A stretch of 64,000 nucleotides of DNA, taken from Streptomyces clavifer (lineage in GTDB: Bacteria; Actinomycetota; Actinomycetes; Streptomycetales; Streptomycetaceae). Location: positions 186,001-250,000 of the forward strand of contig BMWJ01000010.1 of the NCBI GenBank assembly GCA_014651175.1, given 5' to 3'. The notes under the pieces were generated by a model. That model ran no database searches. It saw only the letters and a program-made list of their open reading frames with translations, and was not told the origin of the DNA. The stretch's first letter is position 1. Each line of letters opens with the position of its first letter. Both the position numbers and the translations under genes were made by a program. Positions 43,714-53,666 of this stretch are shown here, piece after piece.

Positions 43714-44616
43714 ATGCGCGGAGCGGGTACATCCGGGGCGGTCGGGCCCGACGGCACGGTGGCGATGCTGGTCTGTGCCGCACAGCTGGGAGCGCTGCTC
43801 GCGGGCTCCCTGGTGGTCGGCTTCGGCCGGAACGACGAGTACGAGAGGGCGCCCGGCGCACCGCTCGGGCTCCTGTGCGTGCTCGTGTTCGGTCCGCCGC
43901 TCCTGCTGTTCCTCGGGTCGGTGCACACCTTCCTGATGACGATGCCGGCCGATCTCGCGGCGCAGGCGGCAGCCCGCCGTGCGAACGGCGCGCTGTGGCA
44001 GTGGCGGGCCGCATCCGTCGTCGCGCTCGGCGCGGTGTACGCGGCGGCGCCCGCCGCGGCCGGTGCCCCGTACCTGCACTCCTGGGCCTGGATCGCGGGG
44101 AGCGGTGCCCTGCCGCTGCTGGGCGTCGCGTGGTTCCGCAGGGGGGAGCGGCGGCGGGGGCGGCCGTACCGGCGGGGCGAGGTGTGGTTCCGGGTGCTGC
44201 CCGCGGGGTTCCTGCTCACCGTGACCGCGATGGCGGCCTGCGGCCTCGCACTCGCCACCGGCGTCGTGGGGGCGTACGAGGCCCCGCGCCTGACGGAGGC
44301 GGAGATGCCCGGCGTCTGGGAGGGCGAGGACGGACGGGCCGAGATCCGTCTGGACGCGGGCGGAGGCGCGGTGTTCTCCCGAGTGCCGTACGGATCCTGG
44401 GACGAGGAGGGCCGCTGCGACGGCACGGGCACGTGGTCGTACGCCCCCGGGGACGGCGCGGTCAGGGGGACGGTCTCGTTCGTGGTCTTCCAAGACGGCT
44501 GTCCGCTCGACACGTGGACGGTGGGCGGAACCGCCGAACGTCCCGAGCTGTACGTCCTGTTCGGTGATCCGGACGGGGGAGACGTCCGGATCCTGGTCCG
44601 AGGGACGGCCCCCTGA
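43714..44616 (+). CDS. multi-helix membrane protein with a soluble C-terminal domain
   Basis: A 300-residue protein from ATG 43714 (ribosome-binding site CAGGGGGG). An in-frame GTG at 43666 would add 16 residues. Four or five hydrophobic helices fill residues 15-190 (LVCAAQLGALLAGSLVVGFG, VLVFGPPLLLFLGSVHTFLM). The C-terminal 110 residues are an extracytoplasmic beta-rich domain with GVWEGEDGRAEIRLDAGGGA and a pair of Cys (GRCDGT, DGCPLD). It looks like a Streptomyces-specific surface protein. No function is recognised. Confidence 0.75.
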   Translation: MRGAGTSGAVGPDGTVAMLVCAAQLGALLAGSLVVGFGRNDEYERAPGAPLGLLCVLVFGPPLLLFLGSVHTFLMTMPADLAAQAAARRANGALWQWRAASVVALGAVYAAAPAAAGAPYLHSWAWIAGSGALPLLGVAWFRRGERRRGRPYRRGEVWFRVLPAGFLLTVTAMAACGLALATGVVGAYEAPRLTEAEMPGVWEGEDGRAEIRLDAGGGAVFSRVPYGSWDEEGRCDGTGTWSYAPGDGAVRGTVSFVVFQDGCPLDTWTVGGTAERPELYVLFGDPDGGDVRILVRGTAP

Positions 44617-44634
44617 GGCCCGTCGTGCCCGCCG

Positions 44635-45819
44635 TCAGCCCTTCAGCCGCCCGGCTATCCTCCGTGCGTCCAGGGCTATTTCCCGGAGCATGCCGCTGAT
44701 CGGATTGGTGAACCCGGTGAAGTACAGCCCCGGTGCCTGCTCCGGGGTGCGGGAACCGTGCACCACGGGCCGGCCGCGCGAGTCGAGTACGCCGAGGTGG
44801 CCCACCAGGCCCTCCAGTGCGCGCCGGTAGCCGGTCGCCGCTATCACCGCGTCGGGGGTGATCCGGCTTCCGTCGGCCAGCACCACCGTGTCCTCCTCGA
44901 AGGACTCGACGGCTGCGACGGGGACCACCCGGCCGCGCTTCACCGCGTCGATCAGCCCGACGTCCTGAACCGGGATCGCGCCCTCCTTGACCCGTGAGTA
45001 GAGGCCCGTGTCCGGGCGGGGCAGGCCCTGCGCGGACAGATCGGGGACGGCGACGCGGGCCAGCAGGCTCCCGGCGCGGTCGACCAGCCGGACCGGCAGC
45101 CTGCGGACCAGGACGGCGGTCGCCTGCGCGGGCCAGCCCGCCGTCGAGCGGCGCACGAGGTGCGGCGTGGTGCGCACCGAGATCCGCACCCGGGAGGCAC
45201 CGCCCTCGACCAGGTCCACGGCGATCTCGGCCCCCGTGTTGCCGATGCCGACCACGAGCACGTCCTTGCCGGCGTAGGGGGCCGGGGCGCGGTACTCCGC
45301 GGCGTGCACCAGGTCGCCCGTGAACCCGGCACGGCCGGACCACTCGGGGATCCGCGGGGTGTGGTTGAAGCCGGTGGCCACGACGACCGCGCGGCCCGTC
45401 AGCACCCGGCCCCCCGTCGCGCTCAGCTGCCAGCCGGACCCGTCGGCGGCGCGGTCGACGCGGGACACCTCGACGCCCGTCACCACTTCCAGCTCATGGT
45501 GTTCGGCGTACTTCTCCAGGTAGCGCACCATGTCGTCGCGCGACACCCAGCGCCCGAACCTGCGGGGCATCGCCAGCCCCGGCAGGGCCGACCAGCGCCG
45601 GATCGTGTGGAGGTGCAGCCGGTCGTAGTGGCGGCGCCAGGACGTCGCGACGCTGTCGGACTTCTCCAGCACCACCGCCCTCACTCCCTGCTCCCGCAGG
45701 GCCGCCGCGGCGGCGAGCCCGGCCGGACCACCGCCGATCACGTACACCGGCCGGTCGTCGGTGCGGTCGATGGAAGCGGGAACTGCGGGGCCACCGGGGG
45801 CGGATGTGCTGTCTGACAT
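44635..45819 (-). CDS. flavin-containing monooxygenase-like oxidoreductase
   Basis: A 394-residue two-dinucleotide-binding flavoprotein. The FAD Rossmann motif VIGGGPAGLAAAAALREQGV is near 28-47. GFNHTPRIPEWSG sits where the FMO fingerprint lies. The NADPH motif VLVVGIGNTGAEIAVDLVEG is near 186-205, and the late ATGYRRAL precedes the C-terminus. It probably uses NADPH and O2 to oxygenate a small substrate. ATG 45819 was preferred to an upstream extension. It lies convergent to the membrane-protein gene. Confidence 0.88.
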   Translation of the reverse strand: MSDSTSAPGGPAVPASIDRTDDRPVYVIGGGPAGLAAAAALREQGVRAVVLEKSDSVATSWRRHYDRLHLHTIRRWSALPGLAMPRRFGRWVSRDDMVRYLEKYAEHHELEVVTGVEVSRVDRAADGSGWQLSATGGRVLTGRAVVVATGFNHTPRIPEWSGRAGFTGDLVHAAEYRAPAPYAGKDVLVVGIGNTGAEIAVDLVEGGASRVRISVRTTPHLVRRSTAGWPAQATAVLVRRLPVRLVDRAGSLLARVAVPDLSAQGLPRPDTGLYSRVKEGAIPVQDVGLIDAVKRGRVVPVAAVESFEEDTVVLADGSRITPDAVIAATGYRRALEGLVGHLGVLDSRGRPVVHGSRTPEQAPGLYFTGFTNPISGMLREIALDARRIAGRLKG

Positions 45820-45948
45820 GCTTCGGAGCGTAATCCGGCATGCCGTTGATGGGTCTCGGTCAAGACCGGAATCGGTTGCGAATTGATCACGGATGCGTGG
45901 TTGCTGTGTGCCCGGGGGCTGTTTTCGGCCGGTCCTGCGCACAACCGT

Positions 45949-46533
45949 TCACCAACCTGGTGCGCCCCAGACGGGGAACCACCGGGCCAGGTCCTTCTCC
46001 ACCCGGAGGTCGTCACCCAGCACCGCCCGGGCCCCGAGCTCCAGTTGGTTGTCACGCCGCTCCTCGCCGCCCGGCACCGGGGCGAACGGATAGAAGGTGC
46101 CGCGCTTGTAGAGGTAGACCAGGGCCAGCGCCCGGCCCTCCGCGTCGCGGAAGCCGATGAGCGAGCACAGCAGGTGCGGGCCGAAGCCGCCGTCCTGGAG
46201 CAGGGTGTTGACCGCGTGCAGGTCGTTGACCAGCGCGGCGGTGTCGTCGGCCGGGTGCCGGGCGAGCAGCCAGGTGTAGCCGTACGCGTCCCGGTCGAAC
46301 TCCACCGGGACCCCGCCCCGCCCCGTGTCGGCGTCGAGCAGCTCCCGTACGTCCTGCTGGATGCGGGCGAACGTGCCGCCCTCCACTCCCGCGAAGCACA
46401 CCGAGCCCAGGCCGGTGGGCGCGAATCCGGTGCCTGCCTGGAGGGTCAGGGCCGCGGACGGGACGGCGAAGAGCTGGTCGAGGTCGGGGCGGACCGGCTT
46501 GCTGCGGCCGAGGATGCTGTCGAGCAGGCCCAC
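45949..46533 (-). CDS. pspAB: PspA-associated protein PspAB
   Basis: A 194-residue soluble protein beginning MGLLDSILGRSKPVRPDLDQ, the hallmark start of PspAB. It has no membrane segment. It lies nine bases after htpX on the same strand, the usual actinobacterial pairing. The pair is linked to the phage-shock/membrane-stress response with PspA, which is not in this window. Its molecular role is not known. Confidence 0.85.
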   Translation of the reverse strand: MGLLDSILGRSKPVRPDLDQLFAVPSAALTLQAGTGFAPTGLGSVCFAGVEGGTFARIQQDVRELLDADTGRGGVPVEFDRDAYGYTWLLARHPADDTAALVNDLHAVNTLLQDGGFGPHLLCSLIGFRDAEGRALALVYLYKRGTFYPFAPVPGGEERRDNQLELGARAVLGDDLRVEKDLARWFPVWGAPGW

Positions 46534-46542
46534 GGGAGCTCC

Positions 46543-47454
46543 TTACGGGCGGGACAGGTCGGCGGAGATGCGCGCCAGCTGGTCCAGGCGCTGTTCGAGC
46601 GTCGGGTGGGAGGAGAGCAGCCTGCCCAGCGACTCCTTGGCCGCGAAGGCGGGCACGAAGTAGAAGGCGTTGTACGGCTCGGCCTTGCGCAGGTCCTCCG
46701 TCGGGATCCGGGCCATCTGGCCGCTCACCTTCGTCAGGGCGGAGGCGAGCGACGAGGGGCGGCCGGTGAGCAGCGCGGCCGTGCGGTCGGCCGACAGCTC
46801 GCGGTAGCGGGACAGCAGGCGGGTCAGCAGGAAGCTCAGGGCGTAGACGACAGCGCTGATCAACGGAATGAGCATGATGATGACGCCCGCCGGGTCGTTG
46901 CCCCGGCTGTTGCGGGCGAAGCCGCCCCACAGGGCGACGCGGGTGACGATGCCGGCCAGGACCCCGAGGAACGAGGCGATCGTCATGACGGCCACATCGC
47001 GGTGCGCGACGTGCGACATCTCGTGGGCCAGGACCCCCTCGAGCTCCTCGGGCTCCAGTCTGCGCAGCAGTCCGGTCGTGGCGCAGACCAGCGCGGTCCG
47101 CTCGCTGCGGCCGGTGGCGAACGCGTTCGGCACGTCGCTCCGCGCGACCGCCACCCGGGGCTTGGGCATGTCGGCCAGGGCGCAGATCCGGTCGATGGCG
47201 CCGTGCAGTCCGGGCGCCTCCTGCGGGGTGACCTCGCGCGCGCCCATGCCGTACGCGGCGATGCGGTCGCTGAACCAGAACTGCGCGACGAAGAGGCCGC
47301 CCGTGATCACCAGGACGACCGGCCAGGCACCGCGCAGGACGGCGAGCAGCACGCCCACCAGGACCACGTAGAGCAGCCCGATGAAGAACATGGTGCTCAC
47401 CATGCGGGTGGTCAGACCGCGGTCCGGGGCGTAGCGGGAACGGGTTCGTGCCAT
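46543..47454 (-). CDS. htpX: HtpX-like membrane zinc metalloprotease (M48)
   Basis: A 303-residue protease. Two N-terminal membrane helices (FFIGLLYVVLVGVLLAVLRG, PVVLVITGGLFVAQFWFSD) precede the zinc site HEMSH in LEGVLAHEMSHVAHRDVAVM. Two further helices follow, then the third ligand Glu in RYRELSADRTAALL. It degrades misfolded membrane proteins under stress. The start ATG 47454 follows a GGAGG ribosome-binding site. It forms an operon with pspAB. Confidence 0.92.
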   Translation of the reverse strand: MARTRSRYAPDRGLTTRMVSTMFFIGLLYVVLVGVLLAVLRGAWPVVLVITGGLFVAQFWFSDRIAAYGMGAREVTPQEAPGLHGAIDRICALADMPKPRVAVARSDVPNAFATGRSERTALVCATTGLLRRLEPEELEGVLAHEMSHVAHRDVAVMTIASFLGVLAGIVTRVALWGGFARNSRGNDPAGVIIMLIPLISAVVYALSFLLTRLLSRYRELSADRTAALLTGRPSSLASALTKVSGQMARIPTEDLRKAEPYNAFYFVPAFAAKESLGRLLSSHPTLEQRLDQLARISADLSRP

Positions 47455-47530
47455 GGGTGCCTCCAACGGCTCACCTGTCTCCCATAGTGCTCCTTTCCGG
47501 CTGATACCGGTCAGGTGCCCGGTGCGGTGG

Positions 47531-48199
47531 CTACGGCCAGAGCAGCTCGCGCGTCCAGGCGCCGCCGGCCTCCAGGCGGTAGCGCAGCCGTACGTGCCGT
47601 CGCTGTGCGTCGCCCTGGAAGAACTCGGCCTCGCGCGGCTCGACCACGTACCGCGTCCAGCTCTCCACCTCGGCGTCCGGTTCGGCCCGCGCGCGCTCCC
47701 AGGCGTCCTCGGAGGCCCGGACGAGGTCCTCGTGGGACGGCAGCACCTCGCTCTGCGAGCCGGTCAGCGCCGCGGCCAGGGCACCCGTCGACCGGGCGTG
47801 CAGATCGGCCAGGCTCTCCGCACGGCCCACCGGGGTGACCGTGCCCCGTACCCGGATCTGGCGGCCCTGGGAGGGCCAGTAGAAGTTGAGGGCCGCGTGC
47901 GGGCGGGCCGCGAGCTGGCGGCCCTTCTCGCTGGTGGCATGGGTGGCGAAGTGCCAGCCGCGTTCGTCCGCGTCGTGCAGCATCAGGGTCCGCACGTCGG
48001 GCCGGCCCTCGGCGTCCACGGTCGCCAGGGTCAGGGTGTGCGGCTCCGCCTGTCCGGCGGCCACCGCCTCGGCGAACCAGGCGTGGAAGAGGGTGAGGGG
48101 GTCCGCGGGTGCGGCGGACACGTCGAAGCGGGGGAGGGGGGTGTCCCAGACGCGCTGGGCGTGGAGCAGGTCGCGGAAGGCTTTCTGTGCATCGCTCAT
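47531..48199 (-). CDS. pyridoxamine-phosphate-oxidase-fold flavoprotein
   Basis: A 222-residue FMN split-barrel protein related to PdxH: HTLTLATVDAEGRPDVRTLM, GWHFATHATSEKGRQLAARP, ALNFYWPSQGRQIRVRGTVT and the C-terminal RLRYRLEAGGAWTRELLWP. It is more diverged than the pdxH product at 19145 (it lacks the canonical PPxWGG segment). It may therefore be a second vitamin-B6 oxidase or a phenazine-biosynthesis PhzG-like oxidase. ATG 48199 is the likely start. Confidence 0.85.
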   Translation of the reverse strand: MSDAQKAFRDLLHAQRVWDTPLPRFDVSAAPADPLTLFHAWFAEAVAAGQAEPHTLTLATVDAEGRPDVRTLMLHDADERGWHFATHATSEKGRQLAARPHAALNFYWPSQGRQIRVRGTVTPVGRAESLADLHARSTGALAAALTGSQSEVLPSHEDLVRASEDAWERARAEPDAEVESWTRYVVEPREAEFFQGDAQRRHVRLRYRLEAGGAWTRELLWP

Positions 48200-48354
48200 G
48201 CACCCATTCCACAGGGTCGCGGAGCCGTCCGCCCGGCGGGTGCGGGAACACCGACGGCGGACCACACGGGTGGTCCGCCGAGGGTGAGACAGGACGTGGG
48301 GAACCGCGGAGGGTCCGCGCGGCGCCCGGCGTGTGCGGGAGTCCTGGCCGGCGC

Positions 48355-49002
48355 CTACCTGGCCGGCTTCTTGCCGGTGATGCCGAGGTGGACCAACAGG
48401 GCGAGGTTCGGGCGGAGTTCGGCCTGCTTCACACCCCAGGTGGTGAAGCCCTTCTGGTGGGAGGCGGCCCCGGACAGCATGACGACGAGGGAGCCGGCCA
48501 CCGCTGCGGGGCTGACCTCCTTGTCGACCTTGCCCTTGGCCTGCAGCTCCTTGATCGAATCCGTCAGGGAGCCGGTGACCGAGCTGAGGACCTTCATGCG
48601 GATCTTGTAGAACCGCTTGTCGCCCTCGGCCGCGCCGAGGTCGACGACGCGGAGGATCGCGTCGTGGCGCCGCCAGAAGTCGAGGAATCCGTCGACGAGT
48701 TCTTCGGCGCTCTGCCGGCCCGCCTTGCCGACCCAGGAGCGTCCGGCGACCAGTTCGGTCAGCTCGGAGCCCTCCTTGGCCATTTCCTCGGCGAGTTCGA
48801 GGACGGCGCCCTCGACGTCGGGGAAATACTGGTAGAACGTCGCGGGTGAAGTCCCTGCCTTCCGGGCCACGTCGATGACTTTGACGTCCCGGTAGGGAGA
48901 GGCGCTGAGCATTTCGCTGAGGCAGTCGAGCAGCTTCTGCCGCGTCGCCTGGCCTCGCCGACCGGCCACGCGGCCGTCAACGGTGCGCACTTGTCCTGTC
49001 AT
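48355..49002 (-). CDS. TetR-family transcriptional regulator
   Basis: A 215-residue regulator: HTH at about 20-65 (RQKLLDCLSEMLSASPYRDV, VARKAGTSPATFYQYFPDVE), then a helical domain ending in a Lys/Arg-rich tail (HLGITGKKPAR). It is basic in charge, which is unusual for this family. From its place near afsK it may match the recalled SCO4421. Divergent from the VOC gene, it shares a 380-bp region that contains the DnaA-box-like cluster. Confidence 0.88.
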   Translation of the reverse strand: MTGQVRTVDGRVAGRRGQATRQKLLDCLSEMLSASPYRDVKVIDVARKAGTSPATFYQYFPDVEGAVLELAEEMAKEGSELTELVAGRSWVGKAGRQSAEELVDGFLDFWRRHDAILRVVDLGAAEGDKRFYKIRMKVLSSVTGSLTDSIKELQAKGKVDKEVSPAAVAGSLVVMLSGAASHQKGFTTWGVKQAELRPNLALLVHLGITGKKPAR

Positions 49003-49205
49003 GCCGTCAGCTTACCGAGGGCGGATCGGAGCGCGATCTGACCGACTGCAAATGGGGAACGTCCCAGTGGGGGCGGGGTGAGCAGCGCTTTTCCCGGCGG
49101 CACGCGCAGGGGCTTCACGACGGCTACCGGAAGGGGCCGTCGGTCGCACCGGATCCTCGCGGGGGCCCTGGCCGGCCCCGGCGGACGGTGCTCGATGCGA
49201 TGATC

Positions 49206-49239
49206 TTATCAACAGCCTGTGGATAACTTCGGTGGACAA
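49206..49239. promoter_or_regulatory. cluster of three DnaA-box-like sequences
   Basis: TTATCAACA (49206-49214, one mismatch), TGTGGATAA (49218-49226, exact reverse complement of TTATCCACA) and GGTGGACAA (49231-49239, reverse complement of TTGTCCACC, one mismatch to TTGTCCACA). The first two also form an imperfect palindrome. They lie in the 49003-49382 gene-free gap, which otherwise holds only promoter-like sequence. Confidence 0.5.
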
Positions 49240-49382
49240 CTCTCGTCCAGTGCGGCACCACCTCTTCACGATTCGGGCAAACGTTCCATTCCGGCGGCCT
49301 GGAGCGCTTCGGAGCGCGCGGCGCGGCGCCCGACGCTACGTTGACTGTGACGGGCGTCACCGCGAAGGAAGGATCCGGGGTC

Positions 49383-50198
49383 ATGGCCGCATTCGCGCAC
49401 TCCGCGCCGTGCTGGGTGGATGTGCAGCTCTCCGACCTCGAGGCGGGCAAGCGCTTCTACGGCGGGCTCTTCGGCTGGACCTTCCGGGCGGGGGACGGGA
49501 TGCCGTTCGCCGACGCGTACAGCGACGGCAGGCTCGTCGCCGCACTCGCCGCCAAGCAGGACGGCCGCATGCCGACGACCTGGGGGGTCTACTTCTCCAC
49601 CGACGACATCCGCGCCACCGTCGCCCTGATCCGCACGGCGGGCGGCCAGGTGATCACCGATCCGGTGCGGGCGGGCAGGGCGGGCGTCCTCGCCCAGGCG
49701 GCCGACCCCGGCGGTGCCGTCTTCGGCCTCTGGCAGGCGGGCGACCGCGCGGGCTTCGAGAAGCAGAACGAGCCGGGCGCCTTCTGCTGGACCGAGGTCT
49801 ACACCCGGCAGCCGGAGCGGGTGGACGCCTTCTACGAGGAGGTCTTCGGCTTCCTGGGGACCGACCTGGACCTCGGCGGGGCGCCGGGCGGCGATCCGGG
49901 CGCCGCGGAGGCCGGGGCCGACTTCCGGATGTGGTCCCCCGCGGGGACCGAGCCGGGGCCCGACACCGCGATCGGCGGGCGCAGCGTCATCACGGACGCG
50001 TTCCCCGAGATGCTGCCCAGCTACTTCCTCAGTTACTTCGCCGTGGCCGACTGCGTCCGGGCGGCCGACACCGCCGTACGCCTCGGTGGCCGGATCTCGG
50101 CTCCGCCGTTCGACATCCCGTACGGGCGGATGGCCGTCCTCCAGGACGATCAGGGCGCCGCCTTCGCCGTGTTGCAGCCGACCGAGCTGCTCCCGTAG
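49383..50198 (+). CDS. VOC-superfamily protein with two domains
   Basis: A 271-residue protein of two tandem vicinal-oxygen-chelate modules: 1-120 ([25 protein letters not shown]) and 135-271 ([40 protein letters not shown]). Proteins of this glyoxalase/bleomycin-resistance-like group are often called hydroxylases in Streptomyces but no activity is known. ATG 49383 follows a GAAGGAAGGATCC ribosome-binding site. Confidence 0.88.
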   Translation: MAAFAHSAPCWVDVQLSDLEAGKRFYGGLFGWTFRAGDGMPFADAYSDGRLVAALAAKQDGRMPTTWGVYFSTDDIRATVALIRTAGGQVITDPVRAGRAGVLAQAADPGGAVFGLWQAGDRAGFEKQNEPGAFCWTEVYTRQPERVDAFYEEVFGFLGTDLDLGGAPGGDPGAAEAGADFRMWSPAGTEPGPDTAIGGRSVITDAFPEMLPSYFLSYFAVADCVRAADTAVRLGGRISAPPFDIPYGRMAVLQDDQGAAFAVLQPTELLP

Positions 50199-50412
50199 CC
50201 GACGGGACCGCTGCGGGGTGCCGTCCGGGTGCTGTCCTGAAAGGGATGGAGTGCCACAAGACACCCCGATCCGCACCCGGGTTCGCAACCGGGCCCCGAG
50301 CCAGCAACAATCGGGGTGCGCACCGCCAGTGGTGCCGAGTGGTGAGACGCTGCACAGGGCGGGATTTCGCGGGCTTCTGTTCTTGGGGCCCGTACGGGGA
50401 GGTGGCAGGCAA

Positions 50413-52767
50413 GTGGAGCAGCTGACGCAGCATGACCCGAGGCGGATCGGCCCGTTCGAGGTGCTGGGACGGCTCGGCGCCGGCGGCATGGGGCTGGTCT
50501 ATCTCGCACGATCGGCGTCCGGTCGTCGGGTGGCGATCAAGACGGTCCGTACGGAACTGGCCGAGGACCAGCTGTTCCGGGTCCGCTTCACACGTGAGGT
50601 GGAGGCCGCCCGGGCCGTCAGCGGTTTCTACACCGCCGCCGTGGTGGACGCCGACCCCCGGGCGGCCGTCCCGTGGCTGGCGACGGCCTATGTCCCCGCA
50701 CCCTCGCTCGAGGAGATAGTGAGTGAGTGCGGGCCGATGCCGACGCAGGCCGTGCGCTGGCTGGCCGCCGGCATCGCCGAGGCCCTGCAGTCGATCCACG
50801 GCGCCGGCCTCGTCCACCGCGACCTGAAGCCGTCCAACGTGCTCGTGGTCGAGGACGGACCGCGGGTGATCGACTTCGGTATCGCGTCCGGTGTCTCCAA
50901 CACCCGGCTGACCATGACGAACGTCGCGGTGGGCACGCCCGCGTACATGTCCCCCGAGCAGGCCCGCGACTCGCGCAGCGTGACGGGGGCCAGCGACATC
51001 TTCTCGCTCGGTTCGACGCTGGTCTTCGCGGCGACGGGGCACGCGCCGTTCCACGGGGCGAATCCGGTCGAGACCGTGTTCATGCTGCTGCGGGAGGGGC
51101 CCGACACGGAAGGGCTCCCCGATGATCTGAGACCGCTGATCGAGTCCTGCATGCAGATGGACGCGACGCGGCGGCCCAGCCCGGCGGACCTGCAGGCCCA
51201 GCTGGCCCCGCACCTGTTCGCCTCCGGCAGCGACGACAGCGGTACGGCGTCGGCCTGGCTGCCGACCGTCGCGACCGCGATGATCGAGCAGCGGCGGGGC
51301 GGCGGGCGCGCGATCGCGGCCGCGCCCGCGCCGGTGGTCGTGCCGCCTCCCCCTTCGCAGCCGCCCCCGGGGGCCGGCCAGGGCGGGGCCTGGGGCGGCG
51401 ACGCCCGGACCGCCCCCGCGCCCGACGGCGGTCCGGTACAGCTGCCCGGGGCGAAGAGGCCCATCGGCCCCGGCCCGCGCCCGGTGGACGTGCGGGGCGC
51501 GGCCGCCGCGCACGCCGACCCGGCCACCGGCTGGGTCCGCCCGCCCGCCGGGCTGAACGGCGCGGCCGGCCACCCGACGGCTCCGGTGCCCGCCCCCACG
51601 CCCTCACCCGACACCCCGCCCGCCGCGCCGGAGCGCTGGCGGCCGTGGCGCTTCCGCATGTCGAACGATGTGTGGGGCACGCCCGTCGTCGTCGGCGACC
51701 TGCTGTACGTGACGTCCTTCGAGGTCCACGCCCTGGACGTCGGCAACGGCAGGCGCCAGTTCAAGACCAGGGACGTCGCCTGGGCGATGGCCGTCGACGG
51801 CGGCAGGATCCACGCCTCGGACGGACCGTCCCTGTACGCCCTGGACGCGGCGACCGGGGCCGAGCGGTGGCGGCTGCAGACGGACGCGTGGGTGTACTCC
51901 CTGAAGGCCGACCGCGGCACCGTCCTGACCGGGACGCGGGGCGGCGGGGTCCAGGCGTGGGAGGCGTCCAGCGGCGAGAAGCTGTGGGAGGCCACGGGCC
52001 TCCAGACGGACTTCGAGACGCCGGAGGCCGGGCCCGTCCTCCACGACGGCACGGTGTACCTGTGGCAGGACGCCCGGCTGCGGGCCGTCGACGCCCGCAC
52101 CGGCGTGGAGCGGTGGTCGTACCCGATCGGCGACGCGGCCTCCTGCGGCGGTGTGCCGGTGCGTGTGACCCCGGCGCCGGACGGCTTCGTGTACGTCGCC
52201 GCGGGGACCCGGGTGCTGGCCGTGGACACGGTCTCGGGCCGGGTGCGCTGGCACTTCGAGTCGCCCGCCGTCTTCCTGTCGCCGCCCGCCTTCGCGCCGG
52301 GGCCCGCGGTCACGGGCGGCGGGGTGTACCTCGCCGACTACCTCGGCACCGTGTACGCGCTGGACGCGTCCACCGGCAAGGACCGGTGGAGGATCGCGAC
52401 GGAGTCCCGCCAGTCCATCGAGCCCGTACTGGTCGCGGCGGGCAACGTGCACGTCGGCAGCGGCAGCGCGCTGTACACGCTGGACGCGGTGACCGGCACG
52501 CCCAAGTGGCGGTTCGCGGCGGGCGGCGAGGTGGTGGGAGCACCGGTGGTCGCCGACGGCCGGGTGCACTTCGGCTCGGCGGACCACGTGCTGTACACGC
52601 TGGACGCGGCGGGTGGCCAGCTCCGCTGGAAGCTCGCCACGGGCGGCGAGATCACGGGCTCACCGGTGGCGCAGGCGGGCGTCGTGTACGCGTGCAGCAA
52701 GGACCGGTGCGTGTACGCACTGGACGCGCTGAAGGGGACGGGTACGGGGAACCGGGTACGGACCTGA
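50413..52767 (+). CDS. afsK: serine/threonine protein kinase AfsK
   Basis: A 784-residue eukaryotic-type kinase with a PQQ-like beta-propeller. The kinase domain (about 12-270) has GAGGMG (22-27), Lys43, HRDLKPSN from His135 and DFG from Asp154. Thr167/Thr169 in RLTMTN are where the autophosphorylated Thr168 of S. coelicolor AfsK is expected. A Pro-rich linker leads to propeller repeats with [17 protein letters not shown] units. AfsK phosphorylates AfsR, raising afsS transcription and antibiotic output. It also acts on DivIVA at hyphal tips. The start is GTG 50413. afsR and afsS lie 2-5 kb downstream on the other strand. Confidence 0.9.
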   Translation: MEQLTQHDPRRIGPFEVLGRLGAGGMGLVYLARSASGRRVAIKTVRTELAEDQLFRVRFTREVEAARAVSGFYTAAVVDADPRAAVPWLATAYVPAPSLEEIVSECGPMPTQAVRWLAAGIAEALQSIHGAGLVHRDLKPSNVLVVEDGPRVIDFGIASGVSNTRLTMTNVAVGTPAYMSPEQARDSRSVTGASDIFSLGSTLVFAATGHAPFHGANPVETVFMLLREGPDTEGLPDDLRPLIESCMQMDATRRPSPADLQAQLAPHLFASGSDDSGTASAWLPTVATAMIEQRRGGGRAIAAAPAPVVVPPPPSQPPPGAGQGGAWGGDARTAPAPDGGPVQLPGAKRPIGPGPRPVDVRGAAAAHADPATGWVRPPAGLNGAAGHPTAPVPAPTPSPDTPPAAPERWRPWRFRMSNDVWGTPVVVGDLLYVTSFEVHALDVGNGRRQFKTRDVAWAMAVDGGRIHASDGPSLYALDAATGAERWRLQTDAWVYSLKADRGTVLTGTRGGGVQAWEASSGEKLWEATGLQTDFETPEAGPVLHDGTVYLWQDARLRAVDARTGVERWSYPIGDAASCGGVPVRVTPAPDGFVYVAAGTRVLAVDTVSGRVRWHFESPAVFLSPPAFAPGPAVTGGGVYLADYLGTVYALDASTGKDRWRIATESRQSIEPVLVAAGNVHVGSGSALYTLDAVTGTPKWRFAAGGEVVGAPVVADGRVHFGSADHVLYTLDAAGGQLRWKLATGGEITGSPVAQAGVVYACSKDRCVYALDALKGTGTGNRVRT

Positions 52768-52795
52768 GCGGCGCCCGCCCCGGCGGGGGACCGCC

Positions 52796-53449
52796 TCAGG
52801 GGTGCGGCGGGTGGTAGCGGTCGCGGTCCTCGTCCCGGGCCACCGGGTGGGGGGCCGTGTCCTCGTCGGACCGCGGGGCCCGGTGCTGCCCGGTGCCCGG
52901 GCCCGTGTACGGATCGGCCTCCGGCTCCGGCAGCGGCGACGTCTGCACCGACGGCCCCGGCTCCTGGGTCGGGGGCCAGGTGTCCGGACGGGTGTCCGAG
53001 GGGGCTGGGTAGGGATCGCGCGCATGCCGGTCCCGCACGCCGCGCCCGGACATCAGCAGCGCTCCCAGCAGGAGCAGTACTCCGCCGGCAGCCGCCTGGG
53101 CGACGCCCCACCCGAGCCCGGACCCGTCGCTGTCGACCGTCAGGCTTCCCGCCGCCTGGCCCTGCCGGACCATCCACAGCACGGTGAACCCGAGCACGAT
53201 CAGTCCGGCCAGGGCCACCACCCAGCGCGAGCGCAGCACCACGCCCACCAGGGCCACCAGGGCGGCGAACAGGAACGGCAGCAGGATCGAGCCCAGCACC
53301 GCGGACGTCACGCCGCCGATGCCCCCGAAGAGGTCCTGGATCCGGTAGGCCCGCCCGAGGCGGTCGCCGTACCAGCTGTGGAAGGGGCTCTGGACGGCAG
53401 CCGCCGCGCCCAGGAGGGCGACGACGGAGCCGAGGACATTGCGGATCAT
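52796..53449 (-). CDS. small multi-helix membrane protein
   Basis: A 217-residue protein. Four hydrophobic helices in the first 140 residues (NVLGSVVALLGAAAAVQSPF, VLGSILLPFLFAALVALVGV, WVVALAGLIVLGFTVLWMVR, AAGGVLLLLGALLMSG) are followed by a Pro/Asp/Arg-rich cytoplasmic tail. It is convergent with afsK, with only 28 bases between them. It occupies a place between afsK and afsS. Its function is unknown, and a link to AfsK signalling is only positional. Confidence 0.8.
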   Translation of the reverse strand: MIRNVLGSVVALLGAAAAVQSPFHSWYGDRLGRAYRIQDLFGGIGGVTSAVLGSILLPFLFAALVALVGVVLRSRWVVALAGLIVLGFTVLWMVRQGQAAGSLTVDSDGSGLGWGVAQAAAGGVLLLLGALLMSGRGVRDRHARDPYPAPSDTRPDTWPPTQEPGPSVQTSPLPEPEADPYTGPGTGQHRAPRSDEDTAPHPVARDEDRDRYHPPHP

Positions 53450-53666
53450 GGTCGGCCTCCCGGGCCTGCGTGCCGCGCACGGAACTGCACCGGTCCCCGG
53501 ACCGACGCTACGCCGCGCCGGTGGCCCCTGCCATCCGGAGACCATGACCAGACCGTGACAGGGCCATGACTGGATCGAGGGTCTGGGCGGGACAAGCTGT
53601 GCTGTGTGGTGGGGCGCGGCTGCGCTACCGCCGAAGAGGGCCGACAACAGCGAGGGGGCTGCATCG

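Noticed and set aside
49206..49239. Chromosomal oriC
   Set aside because: Only three DnaA-box-like sites; a Streptomyces oriC has many and lies between dnaA and dnaN, absent here.
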